A stretch of DNA of 64,000 nucleotides from NCBI GenBank assembly GCA_014360685.1, contig JACIXB010000011.1, forward strand, positions 321,261-385,260. Direction: 5' to 3'. Positions within the stretch are counted from its first letter, which is position 1; every line of letters starts with the position of its first letter. A program made the translations under genes and the position numbers. The notes under the pieces were generated by a model that did not search any database, was not told the DNA's origin, and saw only the letters and a program-made list of their open reading frames with translations. Of the stretch, positions 8,250 through 17,834 are shown piece by piece. This DNA is from Actinomycetota bacterium. Lineage in GTDB: Bacteria > Actinomycetota > Geothermincolia > Geothermincolales > RBG-13-55-18.

Positions 8250-9230
8250 ATGCCGGATGGGTGGAAAAAAGCGATAAAACCGACCCTCCTCGTCGCCGTG
8301 CTGGGGGTGGCCGCCCTCCTTCCCTGGGTAGGTCTGGAGAAATACCAGTTGAGGGTGCTCACCCTGGCCATGGCCTGGGCGATCGCCGCGGTGAGCCTCA
8401 ACCTCATCCTGGGCTACACGGGACAGGCCTCGCTGGCCCACGGGGCTTTCCTGGGCATAGGCGGTTACGCCTTCGGCATCTTCGCCGAGAGGATGGGGTG
8501 GAATTTCTGGCCCGCTCTCCTGGTGGCCGGCCTCATCCCCGCCCTCCTCGGTTTTCTGGTGGGATTACCCTCCCTGCGCACCAAGGGGCCCTATTTCGCC
8601 ATCGTGACCCTCTGTTTCAACGTCATCGTCTTCAAGGTCTTCGAGAACTGGACCTGGCTCTCCGGTGGTTACCAGGGACAACGGGTCCCCAAGCCCACCT
8701 TCTTGGAGCAGCGCTGGGCCCGTTATTACTTCATGCTGGCCGCGCTGGTCTTGGTCCTGGTCGTGGTACGCATGATCGTCAAATCCCTGCTCGGGGTGAC
8801 CTTCATGTCCATCCGGAGCAACGAGAACCTGGCCGAGGCGGTGGGCATCAATACCTTCCGCTATAAACTTCTCTCCTTCACGGTCAGCTGTTTCATGGTC
8901 GGGCTGGCCGGGGCCCTCCTGGCCCTGGAGAACGGCCACCTGGACTACACCATCACCAGCTACACCTACTCCTTCAACCTGCTGGTCTACGTGCTCATAG
9001 GCGGAGCGGCCACCCTCTCCGGGCCGGTGGTGGGTGCGCTGGGCCTGTATTACCTGCTCGAGTACATCGAGAAGGTGGTGGGGGAGTATCGCTACGCCCT
9101 CTTCGGGCTCCTCCTCATCGTGGTCATCATCTACTTCCCCCGCGGCGTGGCCGGCGGGGTCCAACAGCTGTGGGACCGGCTTAAGCGCTGGTGGGCCGGG
9201 CGCAAGGCAGGGGAGGTGGTTGGGGGATGA
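8250..9230 (+). CDS. livM: LivM-type ABC transporter permease
   Basis: Second permease of the importer, about 326 residues, with hydrophobic helices throughout. LNLILGYTGQASLAHGAFLGIGGYAFG is the LivM signature, and FMSIRSNENLAEAVGINTFRYKL is the loop contacting the ATPases. ATG 8250 has AGGAGG at 8238-8243 with good spacing; an alternative ATG at 8235 overlaps the livH stop but has a poorer ribosome site. The C-terminus is basic (RLKRWWAGRKAGE). Its TGA overlaps the livG ATG. Confidence 0.92.
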   Translation: MPDGWKKAIKPTLLVAVLGVAALLPWVGLEKYQLRVLTLAMAWAIAAVSLNLILGYTGQASLAHGAFLGIGGYAFGIFAERMGWNFWPALLVAGLIPALLGFLVGLPSLRTKGPYFAIVTLCFNVIVFKVFENWTWLSGGYQGQRVPKPTFLEQRWARYYFMLAALVLVLVVVRMIVKSLLGVTFMSIRSNENLAEAVGINTFRYKLLSFTVSCFMVGLAGALLALENGHLDYTITSYTYSFNLLVYVLIGGAATLSGPVVGALGLYYLLEYIEKVVGEYRYALFGLLLIVVIIYFPRGVAGGVQQLWDRLKRWWAGRKAGEVVGG

Positions 9231-9991
9231 GTATCCTGCGCGCGGAAGGCCTCACCAAGATATTCGGGGGCCTGGTGGCGGTGAACAAGGTGGATTTCGA
9301 GGTCCAGGAGGGCTCCATCCTGGGCATCATCGGACCCAACGGGGCCGGCAAGTCCACCCTTTTCAACCTGATAAGCGGGATCCTTCCCCCCGACGGGGGA
9401 CGCATCCTCTTCGAGGGAAAGGACATCACCGGGTGGAAACCCTACCGGGTGGCCCAGGCGGGCATCGCCCGCACCTTCCAGACCACCGCCCTCTTCGAGG
9501 AGCTGCCCGTGTACGCCAACCTGATCATCGGCCGGCGCATGCGCACCCGTTCCGGTCTCTGGGACGTGGTCCTGCAGACGCCGCGCGCCAGGAGGGAGAA
9601 GAAGGAGGTGGCGGAGAAGGTGGGAGAGGTGCTGGCCTTCACCGGCCTCCTAGGTTACGCGAACATGCCGGCGGGTTCCATCCCCCAGGAGGCCCAAAAG
9701 AGGCTGGCCATCGGGGTGGCCCTCATGGGAGACCCCAAGCTCCTTATGTTGGACGAGCCCACGGGTGGGGTGGGGATGAGCGAGACGGACGCCATCATAG
9801 ACCTCATCGCCCGCATCCGCGAGCGGGGAGTCACGGTATGCGTGATTGAGCACAAGATGCGCATGATGATGAGCCTGGCCGACCGCATCGTGGTCCTCAA
9901 TTTCGGGGTCAAGATAGCGGACGGGCTTCCGCAGGAGGTCTGCGAGAATCCCGAGGTCATCGAGGCCTACCTGGGAGAGTGCTATGCTTGA
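9227..9991 (+). CDS. livG: LivG-type ABC transporter ATPase
   Basis: ATP-binding subunit, 254 residues, starting at an ATGA overlap with livM. Walker A is GPNGAGKST, Walker B LLMLDEPT, the switch His is in VIEHKM, and the C-terminal branched-chain-type tail is LPQEVCENPEVIEAYLGE. The ABC signature is odd: where LivG proteins normally have LS-GQ-RRLE, this one reads AGSIPQEAQKRLAIG, so the Ser and the Gly-Gln core are not in their normal places. The gene is otherwise intact, so LivG may rely on the canonical signature of LivF for one of the two ATP sites. It overlaps livF by 8 nt. Confidence 0.9.
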   Translation: MSILRAEGLTKIFGGLVAVNKVDFEVQEGSILGIIGPNGAGKSTLFNLISGILPPDGGRILFEGKDITGWKPYRVAQAGIARTFQTTALFEELPVYANLIIGRRMRTRSGLWDVVLQTPRARREKKEVAEKVGEVLAFTGLLGYANMPAGSIPQEAQKRLAIGVALMGDPKLLMLDEPTGGVGMSETDAIIDLIARIRERGVTVCVIEHKMRMMMSLADRIVVLNFGVKIADGLPQEVCENPEVIEAYLGECYA

Positions 9992-10691
9992 GATGCGGGA
10001 TGTCTACTGCAGCATCGGGAAGCACGAGGTGATAAGCGGGGTTTCCCTGAGGGTGGAGGAGGGAGAGCTGGTCACCCTCCTGGGGGCCAACGGGGCGGGC
10101 AAGTCAACCCTCTTCAAGACCATCAGCGGCCTGATAAAGCCCACGCGGGGAACCATAACCTTCCGGGGAGAGGACATCAGCCGCAGCCGGCCGGACCAGA
10201 TAGTCAGGATGGGGATATCCCTGTGCCCCGAGGGGCGGAAGCTCTTCCCCCGCCTCTCGGTGCGGAAGAACCTGATGATGGGCGCATATACCCGTCACCG
10301 GGACCGGGAACAGGTGGCCTCGGCCCTGCGCGAGGTGTTCGAGCTCTTCCCCATCCTCGAGGAGCGCAGCGAGCAGGACGCCGGTACCCTGAGCGGGGGG
10401 GAGCAGCAGATGCTGGCCATTGCCAGGGCCCTCATGGCCGGTCCCCGGCTCCTCCTGCTCGACGAGCCCTCCCTGGGGCTGGCTCCCTTGGTGGTAACGC
10501 GGATAATGGAGACCATCGCGGACATCAACCGCCGGGGGGTGACCGTCTTCCTTTCCGAGCAGAACGCCGGCATGGCCCTCTCCATATCCACCCGGGGATA
10601 CGTGGTGGAGAACGGGCGCATCGTCCTGGAGGGCAGCGCCGAGGAGTTGGCCGGCAACGAAGAGGTGAAGAAGGCTTACATAGGGGCTTGA
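9984..10691 (+). CDS. livF: LivF-type ABC transporter ATPase
   Basis: Second ATP-binding subunit, 235 residues. Walker A is GANGAGKST, the signature TLSGGEQQMLAIARAL is canonical, Walker B is LLLLDEPSLGLAP, and the switch region reads FLSEQNAG, with Gln where most ABC proteins have His, which is normal for LivF. ICPEGRxLFP-type text (LCPEGRKLFPRLSV) also marks LivF. It is the last subunit of the importer; the next gene follows after 27 nt and may be cotranscribed. Confidence 0.92.
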   Translation: MLEMRDVYCSIGKHEVISGVSLRVEEGELVTLLGANGAGKSTLFKTISGLIKPTRGTITFRGEDISRSRPDQIVRMGISLCPEGRKLFPRLSVRKNLMMGAYTRHRDREQVASALREVFELFPILEERSEQDAGTLSGGEQQMLAIARALMAGPRLLLLDEPSLGLAPLVVTRIMETIADINRRGVTVFLSEQNAGMALSISTRGYVVENGRIVLEGSAEELAGNEEVKKAYIGA

Positions 10692-10718
10692 TCCGCCCCG
10701 TGGAGCGGGGGGTGAACG

Positions 10719-11795
10719 ATGAGAGCCACCATGACCTGCCCGGAGTGCGGGATTCCCCGGGGCATATCCCGTACCATGCGCTGGAATCCCGACGGCACGA
10801 TCACCCAGGTCGGCGATCCCCTCCACCGCCTCATCCTCTTCGAGTCCGACAACCTGGACCGCATGTGGATGGCCCTTTCCGAGGCCCTGGGGGTCACCGA
10901 GGAGCACCTCTGGGAGTTGGTAATATCTTCCAAGAGCCGGGCCACCCGGGCCTTCCTCCGACGTACCCTTCCCTGGTACGTGAACCTCGCCGCGCGTTTC
11001 GTGGGTTACCGCGCCCTGATGTCCGCCATCGAGGCCCAGGGCCTGGTCATGGGTTACGGGAAGATAACCCTGGGCGGCCAGTATCCCCGCCGGGGAAGGC
11101 CGGAGAGGGTCACCGTCTTCATCGAGGATCCCTATTCCCTGCCCCTCTTCTGCGGCGATTTCAAGGGTGCGGCGGAGGTCCTGGAGAGGAGGTGGGCCTC
11201 CCTCACCTACCAGGCCCTGGACGAGCGACGCCACCAGATAGACGTCACCATGAGCGGGGAAAAGCTGGAGGAGGAATACTTCCGGGTGGAGGACGGGGCG
11301 GAGCGCAAGCCGGGCGACCTATCCTACACCCCCTGCCCATCCTGCGGCGCGCCGCGGGAACTGGTCCGCTTTTCCTGGGATCTTTCTCGGGGCATCATTC
11401 GGGACACGGAGAGCGGAAGGAGGACGGCCTTTTTCGGCACCGCGGCCCTGCGAGCCGTCTTCGACGAGCTGGAGCATGAGCTCGGGGAACGGGTGACCCC
11501 CACAATCATCGAGGCGGAACGCAGAAACACCCTGGAGGCCATGGGGGTGGAGGAGGCGCGCAGCGGTTTCGAGAGCCTGCGCCTCCGCGCCGCCCTGCGG
11601 GGCCTTGGACTCCTGACCGCGTTGTCCCTCTCCACGGAGAGACTGGAGGCGAAGGTGGCCAACCCGGCTCTCCCCGAGTACCTGGTGGGTCTGTCCCTGG
11701 GGATATTCGAGCTGGCCCTCGGAAAGAGGGGCGAATGCCGCTGGGAACTTGAGGCCGACGGCGATCTCCGGTTGGAGGTGGTCCCCGCCGGATAG
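10719..11795 (+). CDS. Zn-ribbon protein of unknown function (two CPxCG knuckles)
   Basis: A 358-residue soluble protein I do not recognise. It has two CPxCG knuckles, one at the N-terminus (C7, C10) and one near residues 206-209, which could each bind zinc or together split the protein into two similar halves. The first half has the segment LWELVISSKSRATRAFLRRTLPW, reminiscent of ligand-binding sensor domains. The gene follows livF by 27 nt with a GGGGGTGA ribosome site, so it is probably cotranscribed with the importer and may sense or process its substrate. That link is inference from position only. Confidence 0.7.
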   Translation: MRATMTCPECGIPRGISRTMRWNPDGTITQVGDPLHRLILFESDNLDRMWMALSEALGVTEEHLWELVISSKSRATRAFLRRTLPWYVNLAARFVGYRALMSAIEAQGLVMGYGKITLGGQYPRRGRPERVTVFIEDPYSLPLFCGDFKGAAEVLERRWASLTYQALDERRHQIDVTMSGEKLEEEYFRVEDGAERKPGDLSYTPCPSCGAPRELVRFSWDLSRGIIRDTESGRRTAFFGTAALRAVFDELEHELGERVTPTIIEAERRNTLEAMGVEEARSGFESLRLRAALRGLGLLTALSLSTERLEAKVANPALPEYLVGLSLGIFELALGKRGECRWELEADGDLRLEVVPAG

Positions 11796-12163
11796 GCCTA
11801 CACCGGCGGGATTCCGACCTCGCCCACGGCAGCGGTCACCGATGAGTCGGAGGGCGTGGACCGGCCCGGCGTCCCGAGGCGCTTGCGAACCGCCCCCGCG
11901 GCGTGGGAAATGGACCCCAAGCTTTCGTGGGGTATGGGCGGGACTCCCGGTACCCTGAACACCTCCCGGATCGCTCCCGGATCATCCCGAATCGCGACTG
12001 AATGGCCGGCGCAACCTCTCCCCTTATCACGTCCCTGCCGGCGCTTGCCGGGATCGGCGAGACCTCCGGCGCCCCCGAATCACCCCTTTGGGGGATTTCC
12101 CGCGTCGGCTTCCCCGGCGATGTATCCAACACCGGTATGGAGAGGAGAGGAAGGGGGCTCGAG
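11796..12163. other. Intergenic before the response regulator
   Basis: No gene is supported. An imperfect hairpin around 12078-12097 (AATCACCCC, TTT, GGGGGATT) could act as a terminator for the preceding operon or as a leader hairpin. Confidence 0.3.
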
Positions 12164-12574
12164 ATGGAGGAGAGGAAGAAGATACTCATCGTGGACGACG
12201 ACGAGGAGCTGGTGCGCGTCCTGAGCGTCAATCTCATGGCCGAGGGTTACGAGGTATACGCGGCCTTCGACGGCATGTCCGCGGTCATGCGGGCGCACCA
12301 GGAGCATCCCGACCTGATCATCCTGGACGTCCGCATGCCCGCCGGGAGCGGTTTGAACGTCGTGGAAAAGCTGCGCTCCTCCACTAAGACCTTCAACATC
12401 CCCGTGCTTTTCCTGAGCGCCCTGCCATGGGATGAACTCAAGGAGAAGGCCGCCCAGGCGGGCGTTATACATTACCTGGCCAAGCCCTTCGACCTGGACG
12501 TCCTGCTGGGGATGGTGAGGAATATCCTGGGGGTCGAGGAAGGCAAGCCGTCTTTGAAAGTCTTGGGCGCTTAG
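12164..12574 (+). CDS. Stand-alone response-regulator receiver domain
   Basis: A single CheY-like receiver of 136 residues with no output domain. The acidic pocket is D11/D12 in ILIVDDDEE, the phospho-acceptor is D55 in LDVRMP, the switch residue is S85 in FLSALP, and the conserved lysine is K107 in LAKPFD. Start: ATG 12164 with AGGGGG about 9 nt upstream; the frame is open further upstream but the extra text is low-complexity and unlike the family. No histidine kinase is nearby, so its partner and target are unknown; it probably acts by protein-protein contact. Confidence 0.88.
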   Translation: MEERKKILIVDDDEELVRVLSVNLMAEGYEVYAAFDGMSAVMRAHQEHPDLIILDVRMPAGSGLNVVEKLRSSTKTFNIPVLFLSALPWDELKEKAAQAGVIHYLAKPFDLDVLLGMVRNILGVEEGKPSLKVLGA

Positions 12575-13270
12575 GTCTTACAGGCTGTATTTCGAGCGGA
12601 GCCCCCCTTACCGGTTGAAAGCTCGAGGGAACGAAGGACGCCGGCAAAAGCCCTCGAGCTTTCAGCTTTGCGGGATTTTCCCGAACGGTGAGACACGGGC
12701 TCGCGTCGCGGCCCGGGCCGCTCCCGGAATGGACCCCGATTTCAGGGATGCGAGGATTCCACGGCCGACTCCAGCCGGGTTTATCAACGACCGGCAGCCG
12801 GAGAAGAGCGGGTTAACGGCGCCGCCGAGCCGACCTTCGATGCCTTTTATGGTGGCGGATACTTTGTTGTGCTTTGCCTACAGCGACCACAGGTCCCTCC
12901 GGATGGGGACTGCGCGGCCTCTGGGCCGGGGCCGCGGTTCCCCGAACATGGCGGCCGGTTCATCGCCGGATAGGCCCAGCGCTGCGGGCGGGTTGGCGGA
13001 CTGGAGGTTGGAGAGGCCTGTTGCGCGTATTTGGGTAGCCGGGCGAGCTGGATCACCGATTCATTTTCCACCCTGAAGCGAGTGTTGAAAGGTTGCGGCA
13101 TGGTATAAGAACCGCCGCATTTATGCATGTCCTCGGCGGGGGTTATATTTATCGCATCGGCATCGGGCGGCTCCGGCGGCTCCCACCGGAGGGCCGGCGG
13201 AATGGTATTGCGGCGGGCGGCGGCGCGGTGCGGCGGCGGAAGGCCCGCGGGAAAGAGGAAGGAGGAGGAG
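12575..13270. other. Long intergenic region with a large inverted repeat
   Basis: No gene is supported in 700 nt. It holds a perfect 14-bp inverted repeat at 12616-12629/12651-12664 (TGAAAGCTCGAGGG) around a 21-nt loop, and an extended -10 (TGG then TATAAG, 13101-13109) that could serve the downstream cyclase. Confidence 0.4.
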
Positions 13271-14050
13271 ATGGGCAGGAGGTTCGTGGACCTGAGCATA
13301 ACCATCGAGGACGGGTTGCCCTCGGACCCGCCGGCAATGGTACCCAGGATCATGTACATGGACCACCAGGCGGGGGCGGCCTCCATGGCCGAGTTCTTCC
13401 CGGGCATCGACCCGCAAAAGGACCTTCCCGGCGGGTTGGGCTGGGCGATGGAGATGCTCACCCTTTCCACCCACTCGGGGACCCACCTGGATGCTCCGTG
13501 GCATTACCATCCCACCATGGATGGCGGCAAGCAGTCCCTGACCATCGACGAGGTCCCCCTGGAGTGGTGCATGGGGCCCGGCGTGGTGTTGGACTTCCGC
13601 CACTTCCCCGACGGGTATCGCGTCACGGCCGCGGACGTGGAGGAAGCCTTAAGGAAGATGGATTATCGGCTCAAGGAGGGAGACATAGTCCTGGTCATGA
13701 CCGGGGCGGACAAGTACTGGGGCAAGCCGGAATACCTGGTGAAGGGTTGCGGCATGGGCCGGGAAGCCACCCTCTGGATCCTGGAACACGGGGTAAGGGT
13801 CACCGGAACCGATGCCTGGTCCTGGGACCGGCCCCTTCCCCTCATCGCCAAGGATTTCCAGGAAACCGGAGACTCCTCGCTCATCTGGGAGGGACACTTC
13901 GCCTCCATCGAGAGGGGATACTGCCACATCGAGAAGCTGACCAACCTGGACCAGCTACCGCCCCACGGCTTCACTTTCTTCTGCTTTCCGGTGAAGATAA
14001 AGAAAGCCAGCGCGGGGTGGATAAGGGCGGTGGCCCTGGTGGAAGACTGA
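13271..14050 (+). CDS. Cyclase family metal-dependent hydrolase (kynurenine formamidase-like)
   Basis: A 259-residue protein of the cyclase/KynB superfamily (PF04199), which binds Mn or Zn and hydrolyses N-formyl or cyclic amide-type bonds. The hallmark HSGTHLDAPWHYHP supplies the metal-binding His and Asp residues. The N-terminal FVDLSITIEDGLPSDP and the later GTDAWSWDRP also fit. ATG 13271 sits directly after AGGAGGAG. Family members act in tryptophan breakdown, isatin hydrolysis and other pathways. No tryptophan gene is nearby, so the substrate is open. It stands alone, with the next gene 170 nt away. Confidence 0.85.
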   Translation: MGRRFVDLSITIEDGLPSDPPAMVPRIMYMDHQAGAASMAEFFPGIDPQKDLPGGLGWAMEMLTLSTHSGTHLDAPWHYHPTMDGGKQSLTIDEVPLEWCMGPGVVLDFRHFPDGYRVTAADVEEALRKMDYRLKEGDIVLVMTGADKYWGKPEYLVKGCGMGREATLWILEHGVRVTGTDAWSWDRPLPLIAKDFQETGDSSLIWEGHFASIERGYCHIEKLTNLDQLPPHGFTFFCFPVKIKKASAGWIRAVALVED

Positions 14051-14219
14051 TCTCCGGAGGAGAAGCCGGGGACCCCTGTCCGGGTATCTGGGCGTGGTGA
14101 CCACGATGGCACTGAGGGAAACCACCTGTTTCCGCCTTGCGGATTTGGGTATGTAGCGGGTCGTGGCGCAAGGGTAAGGTAAGGGGAAGAAGCCTCGAGG
14201 CCGAGAGGAGGAAGTACGC

Positions 14220-15077
14220 TTGAAGGAGGACATGGGAATCGACGACCAGCTGGCGGCCATGGTTCGCAAACTGGAGGAAATGTGGGCGGAATACCCCGCC
14301 GCCGTTTATCTGCCCTGTTTTTACCGTTCCAGCCCTCCGCGCGTTTTTATCTATCCGGACGGGGTCCGGGCGGTGGTAAAGGGCGAGCCGGTTCTCGATT
14401 ACGAGATCGTCCCCTACGATCTGGCCTCCGCCGGGTACCGGGAGTTGGAGCGCGGAGCTTACAGGGTGGTATACGAATTTTACCCTGGTAAGAAATACCA
14501 GGTGGAAGTGGAGGGGAGCCTCTTCGCGAAGATGCTCAAGGGGGAAGCGCTGGTGGAGGAGATAAGGACGCTGCGGGAACGTCTCGGGGTTTACGACCTC
14601 GTGCCTCTAGTGGAACTGGAAAGGGTCGGCGACCGGGACCGGGGCGCCGTGCCCCTGCGCATCAGGCGTCTCCGGCCCGACGCGGAACTTCCCTCCTATG
14701 CCCACCCCGGCGACGCGGGGCTGGATATCCGCAGCGCCGAGGAGGTCATCCTGCAGCCCGGCGAGAGGCGCCTCATAGGCACCGGTTTGGCCATGGCCCT
14801 GCCCGAGGGTTACGCCGCTTTCCTGCAGCCCCGTAGCGGGCTCGCCGCCCGGCACGGCATCAGCATCGTGAACACACCCGGCCTCATAGATTGTCACTAC
14901 CGGGGGGAGGTGAAAGTCGTTCTGGTCAACCTGGGCCAGGAGCCCTTCCAGGTGAAGAAGGGGGACCGCATCGCCCAAATGGTCATCCAGAGGGTGGAAA
15001 GGGCCGAGGTCCTGGAGGTGGAGGAGCTGGAGGACACCGCCCGGGGAGAGGGTGGCTTCGGCTCCACCGGCATTTAA
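14220..15077 (+). CDS. dut: dUTPase with an unusual 140-residue N-terminal extension
   Basis: The C-terminal half (about residues 139-285) is a complete trimeric-type dUTP diphosphatase, which makes dUMP and keeps uracil out of DNA. All five motifs are present in order: [42 protein letters not shown] and [10 protein letters not shown]. The first 138 residues are not part of normal dUTPases (usually about 150 residues) and look like a separate alpha/beta domain ([39 protein letters not shown]). TTG 14220 has AGGAGG with 8-nt spacing. ATG 14232 would have its site too close. Function of the extension is unknown; it might bind nucleic acid or a partner. Confidence 0.88.
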   Translation: MKEDMGIDDQLAAMVRKLEEMWAEYPAAVYLPCFYRSSPPRVFIYPDGVRAVVKGEPVLDYEIVPYDLASAGYRELERGAYRVVYEFYPGKKYQVEVEGSLFAKMLKGEALVEEIRTLRERLGVYDLVPLVELERVGDRDRGAVPLRIRRLRPDAELPSYAHPGDAGLDIRSAEEVILQPGERRLIGTGLAMALPEGYAAFLQPRSGLAARHGISIVNTPGLIDCHYRGEVKVVLVNLGQEPFQVKKGDRIAQMVIQRVERAEVLEVEELEDTARGEGGFGSTGI

Positions 15078-15330
15078 AGGGTCGGGTCTTGAGTCTTTGG
15101 TTTCTTTAAAGCATTGGTTGTTCGCAAAGCCTTTGACTCTCGTCGAATTGTAACTGTACTTCCGGATTTTCGTACAGCAGCCTTCGAGGCCTCTGCGCAT
15201 CCCTTTTCATGACAGGGGCACGCAAAGGAGTACCCGCCATAGGCCAGATCGGATAGAGATGGTAGATATTCCAAATTATTTCGACTGAGCCGCAGCGCCG
15301 CGGCCTGTATTGATCCGCTTGAATATAAGG

Positions 15331-16602
15331 CTATTGTTCGGAGGCAGGATGGTTGCAACAAAGAAGAGAAAAGAAAAATCCTGGATCATGCGGTATCGGG
15401 TGAGGGGAGTGTCCGGATGAACGAAAGGAAAGAAAGGCGAGATACAGGCCCACGAGGCTCAACCAAAGGGCTGCCGTAGCTATATCCACCCTCCCGGCGA
15501 AATACCCCATCCCCAGGTATCCCAGGGGCAGCGGAAATAGCACCAGAGCGTCCATGGTGGCGAACACCCTTCCCCGGAACTCGGAAGGTATCAAGCGTTG
15601 TCGGAGGAACTCGTAGGTGGTGAATCCCAGGGCGTCCACGATTCCCATGCCCACGCAAACGAGCAGGGAAGACCACAGGGTGGAGCTCCGCCCGAGCAGG
15701 AAGACCCCCGCGGCGTAACCGCAGAAGCTGGTCAGCACCAGGCTCAGGGGCCGCACCCTCTCCAGCAGCCGGTAGGCGAACAGGCTGCCCACGGCCAGCC
15801 CGCCTCCCACCGCGGCGCTGAGCAGTGTGTAGTAGTTCACCTCTCCCAGGCGCCGGCCGGAGAAGAGGGGAAGCAGCACCTCGAAGGCGCCGAAGACGGG
15901 CATGAAGAGGAGGTGCATGAGGGTCAACCCGCGCACGTGACGGTCCTTGCGGATGATGCCCACCGCCCCGGCGATTCCCCTCAGGCCCGGCGACAAGCCG
16001 TGTCCTCGCGCCGAGGGCCGGCGTACGGCGTCCCTCTCGATGAGCAAGCCGGCCGCCGAGCAGGCCGCTTGGAGGGCGAAGCATAGGAAGAAGGGGCGGG
16101 CCTTTCCCAGGTATTTGACGAGGAAATAGGCGGAACCGGTGCTTAAGAGGTAGGTGGTGGAGCGCAGGAACATGTACGCGGAATTGGCCCTGGCCAGCTG
16201 GGAGATGTCCACCAGCTCCGGGAGGAGGGCCACGATGCTGTTGGCCACCACCACGCCGCAGACCGAGGCGGCGAAGGCCACGGCGAAGATGGGAAGGGGG
16301 TCGTGGAGGAAGGGGAGGAGCAGGAGGAAGGAACCGTACAGCAGGTTGGCGGCCACGAGCAGGTCGCGCCGGGAGAAGCGGTCCACCACGGGGCCCACGA
16401 AGGGAGCGGCCAAGGTGTAGGGGGCGAAGCTCAGGAAGAGGGAAACGCTCATGGAAAAAGGGGAACCGGTGCGTTCCAGCACGAAGAGGGGCAGGGCGAC
16501 GAAGTATATCCCCCGGGCGGCCATTCCCAGAAACTGGGAAATGAGGAGGGTCATCACCCGGCGGTTGGCCCGCAACGGGACGAGGGCTGCTGCTTCCGGC
16601 AT
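15331..16602 (-). CDS. Major facilitator superfamily transporter
   Basis: A 423-residue integral membrane protein with about twelve hydrophobic segments in two six-helix halves. The loop PVVDRFSRRDLL after helix 2 matches the MFS D-R-x-x-R-R motif, with a weaker copy in the second half. It belongs to the enterobactin-exporter/MFS_3-like group by look; the substrate cannot be told. Its ATG overlaps the stop of the upstream MEMO gene (ATGA), so the two are translationally coupled. The C-terminus (SLLCCNHPASEQ) is unusual but lies after the last helix. Confidence 0.85.
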   Translation of the reverse strand: MPEAAALVPLRANRRVMTLLISQFLGMAARGIYFVALPLFVLERTGSPFSMSVSLFLSFAPYTLAAPFVGPVVDRFSRRDLLVAANLLYGSFLLLLPFLHDPLPIFAVAFAASVCGVVVANSIVALLPELVDISQLARANSAYMFLRSTTYLLSTGSAYFLVKYLGKARPFFLCFALQAACSAAGLLIERDAVRRPSARGHGLSPGLRGIAGAVGIIRKDRHVRGLTLMHLLFMPVFGAFEVLLPLFSGRRLGEVNYYTLLSAAVGGGLAVGSLFAYRLLERVRPLSLVLTSFCGYAAGVFLLGRSSTLWSSLLVCVGMGIVDALGFTTYEFLRQRLIPSEFRGRVFATMDALVLFPLPLGYLGMGYFAGRVDIATAALWLSLVGLYLAFLSFRSSGHSPHPIPHDPGFFFSLLCCNHPASEQ

Positions 16603-17834
16603 CAGCGGGGAAAGACCAATCCGGCGAAGGTCACCGCCGAACCCTCCTGGGGATCGAACCAGTGGCAGTGGTCCACCAGGGTGCCCTTCCGGCCTTCAAG
16701 CGTTTTTACCAGGGTATAGATGGGCGGCAGCCCGCACACGTGGCGGGAATCCCCTTCCGCCGCCACGTAGTCGAAGAAACCCTCCGCGTCACCTTCCTCC
16801 ACGTGGCGAAGCATCTCCTTGTCCTTGGCGATGACCGAGGACAGTATCACCCCGTCCAGGGGAAGGGGGCTTCCGAACCTCCGGCCCACGTGGGCCAGGT
16901 CGGCGGAGGCTATGAAGAGGACCTCCTTGCCCACGGCCGAGAGCAGCCCCTTGAGGGCGGCGACGAAGGAGGCCACCTGGCGATCCTCCGAGGGGGATCT
17001 GCGTTCCTGCACAAAGGCGTGGAAGGAGTTGCAGGTTATGGGGAGGAGGCGGAAGCGGTCCGCCCCGCCGAAGATGAAGCAAAGCAGGGGTAGCTGGATC
17101 TCGATGGAATGCTCGGAGCGGTGGGAGAGCTCGTCCCCCAGCCCGTCCATGCCCGCCGCCCGGGCCAGGCCCTCGGCCAGCCCGGCATCCGTCTCCACCA
17201 GGCCGAAGGGGGTTAAGTAGTTCTTGCGGGTGAGGGCGAAAAGGCCTTCCATCTCCCCGTGGCAGGTCCCCAGGATGACCACCAGGGGGCGGGAATTGCC
17301 GGACAGCGAGGCTCCCAGGAGGGAGTACAGCTTGCCGTAGCACTCCCAACCCCGCTCCAGGTCTATATGCGGAGCCACCGCGGCCAGGGGGGTTTCCGGC
17401 AAGGGCGTGGGTTCACCCGCCTCCAGGAGCATGGACCGCAACTGCTGGACCAGCACCCGGGGGTCGGCGGGGTAACCGCTGCCCGCCGAGACCATGGGGC
17501 GGTTGGGGAGGGCCAGGTATTCCTGGTCCAGGCGGCGCTTGTAGTTCCGGAAGTTCTCGCTGTCCAGGAGGAGCTTGCGGTCCAGCTCGGCGATGAGGGA
17601 AGCCACCTGGTCGCTGGTGATGATGTCCCCGTAGCGCCGCACGTAGGCCGCCTGGAGGTCGCGCAGGGAGCGCGTCCCGTCGCACAAGGAAGCGATGAAG
17701 TAGAGGTTGGGGGGGAGGACGACGAGGTTCCTGGCGTATCCCAGGGGGTCGCGCAGGGCCACCACGTCCCTTCCCTGCTGCCGGGCGGGAAAGGCTTCCA
17801 GCCGGCGCAACTTGGGATAATCCGATCCCTCCAT
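16602..17834 (-). CDS. MEMO-family protein (AmmeMemoRadiSam system protein B-like) with N-terminal domain
   Basis: A 410-residue protein. Residues from about 140 on are a MEMO domain, an alpha/beta fold related to extradiol dioxygenases and class III nonheme enzymes: VAAVAPHIDLERGWECYGKLY, VVILGTCHGE, LSHRSEHSIEIQLPLL and FIASADLAHVG carry the conserved histidines. The first 135 residues form an added domain like a small winged-helix or PqqD-type module (LCDGTRSLRDLQAAYVRRYGD). In the AmmeMemoRadiSam grouping this protein occurs with an AMMECR1 protein and a radical SAM enzyme; neither is adjacent here. Start: ATG 17834 with GGAGGG upstream. The biochemical role is not established for bacterial members. 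Confidence 0.82.
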   Translation of the reverse strand: MEGSDYPKLRRLEAFPARQQGRDVVALRDPLGYARNLVVLPPNLYFIASLCDGTRSLRDLQAAYVRRYGDIITSDQVASLIAELDRKLLLDSENFRNYKRRLDQEYLALPNRPMVSAGSGYPADPRVLVQQLRSMLLEAGEPTPLPETPLAAVAPHIDLERGWECYGKLYSLLGASLSGNSRPLVVILGTCHGEMEGLFALTRKNYLTPFGLVETDAGLAEGLARAAGMDGLGDELSHRSEHSIEIQLPLLCFIFGGADRFRLLPITCNSFHAFVQERRSPSEDRQVASFVAALKGLLSAVGKEVLFIASADLAHVGRRFGSPLPLDGVILSSVIAKDKEMLRHVEEGDAEGFFDYVAAEGDSRHVCGLPPIYTLVKTLEGRKGTLVDHCHWFDPQEGSAVTFAGLVFPR

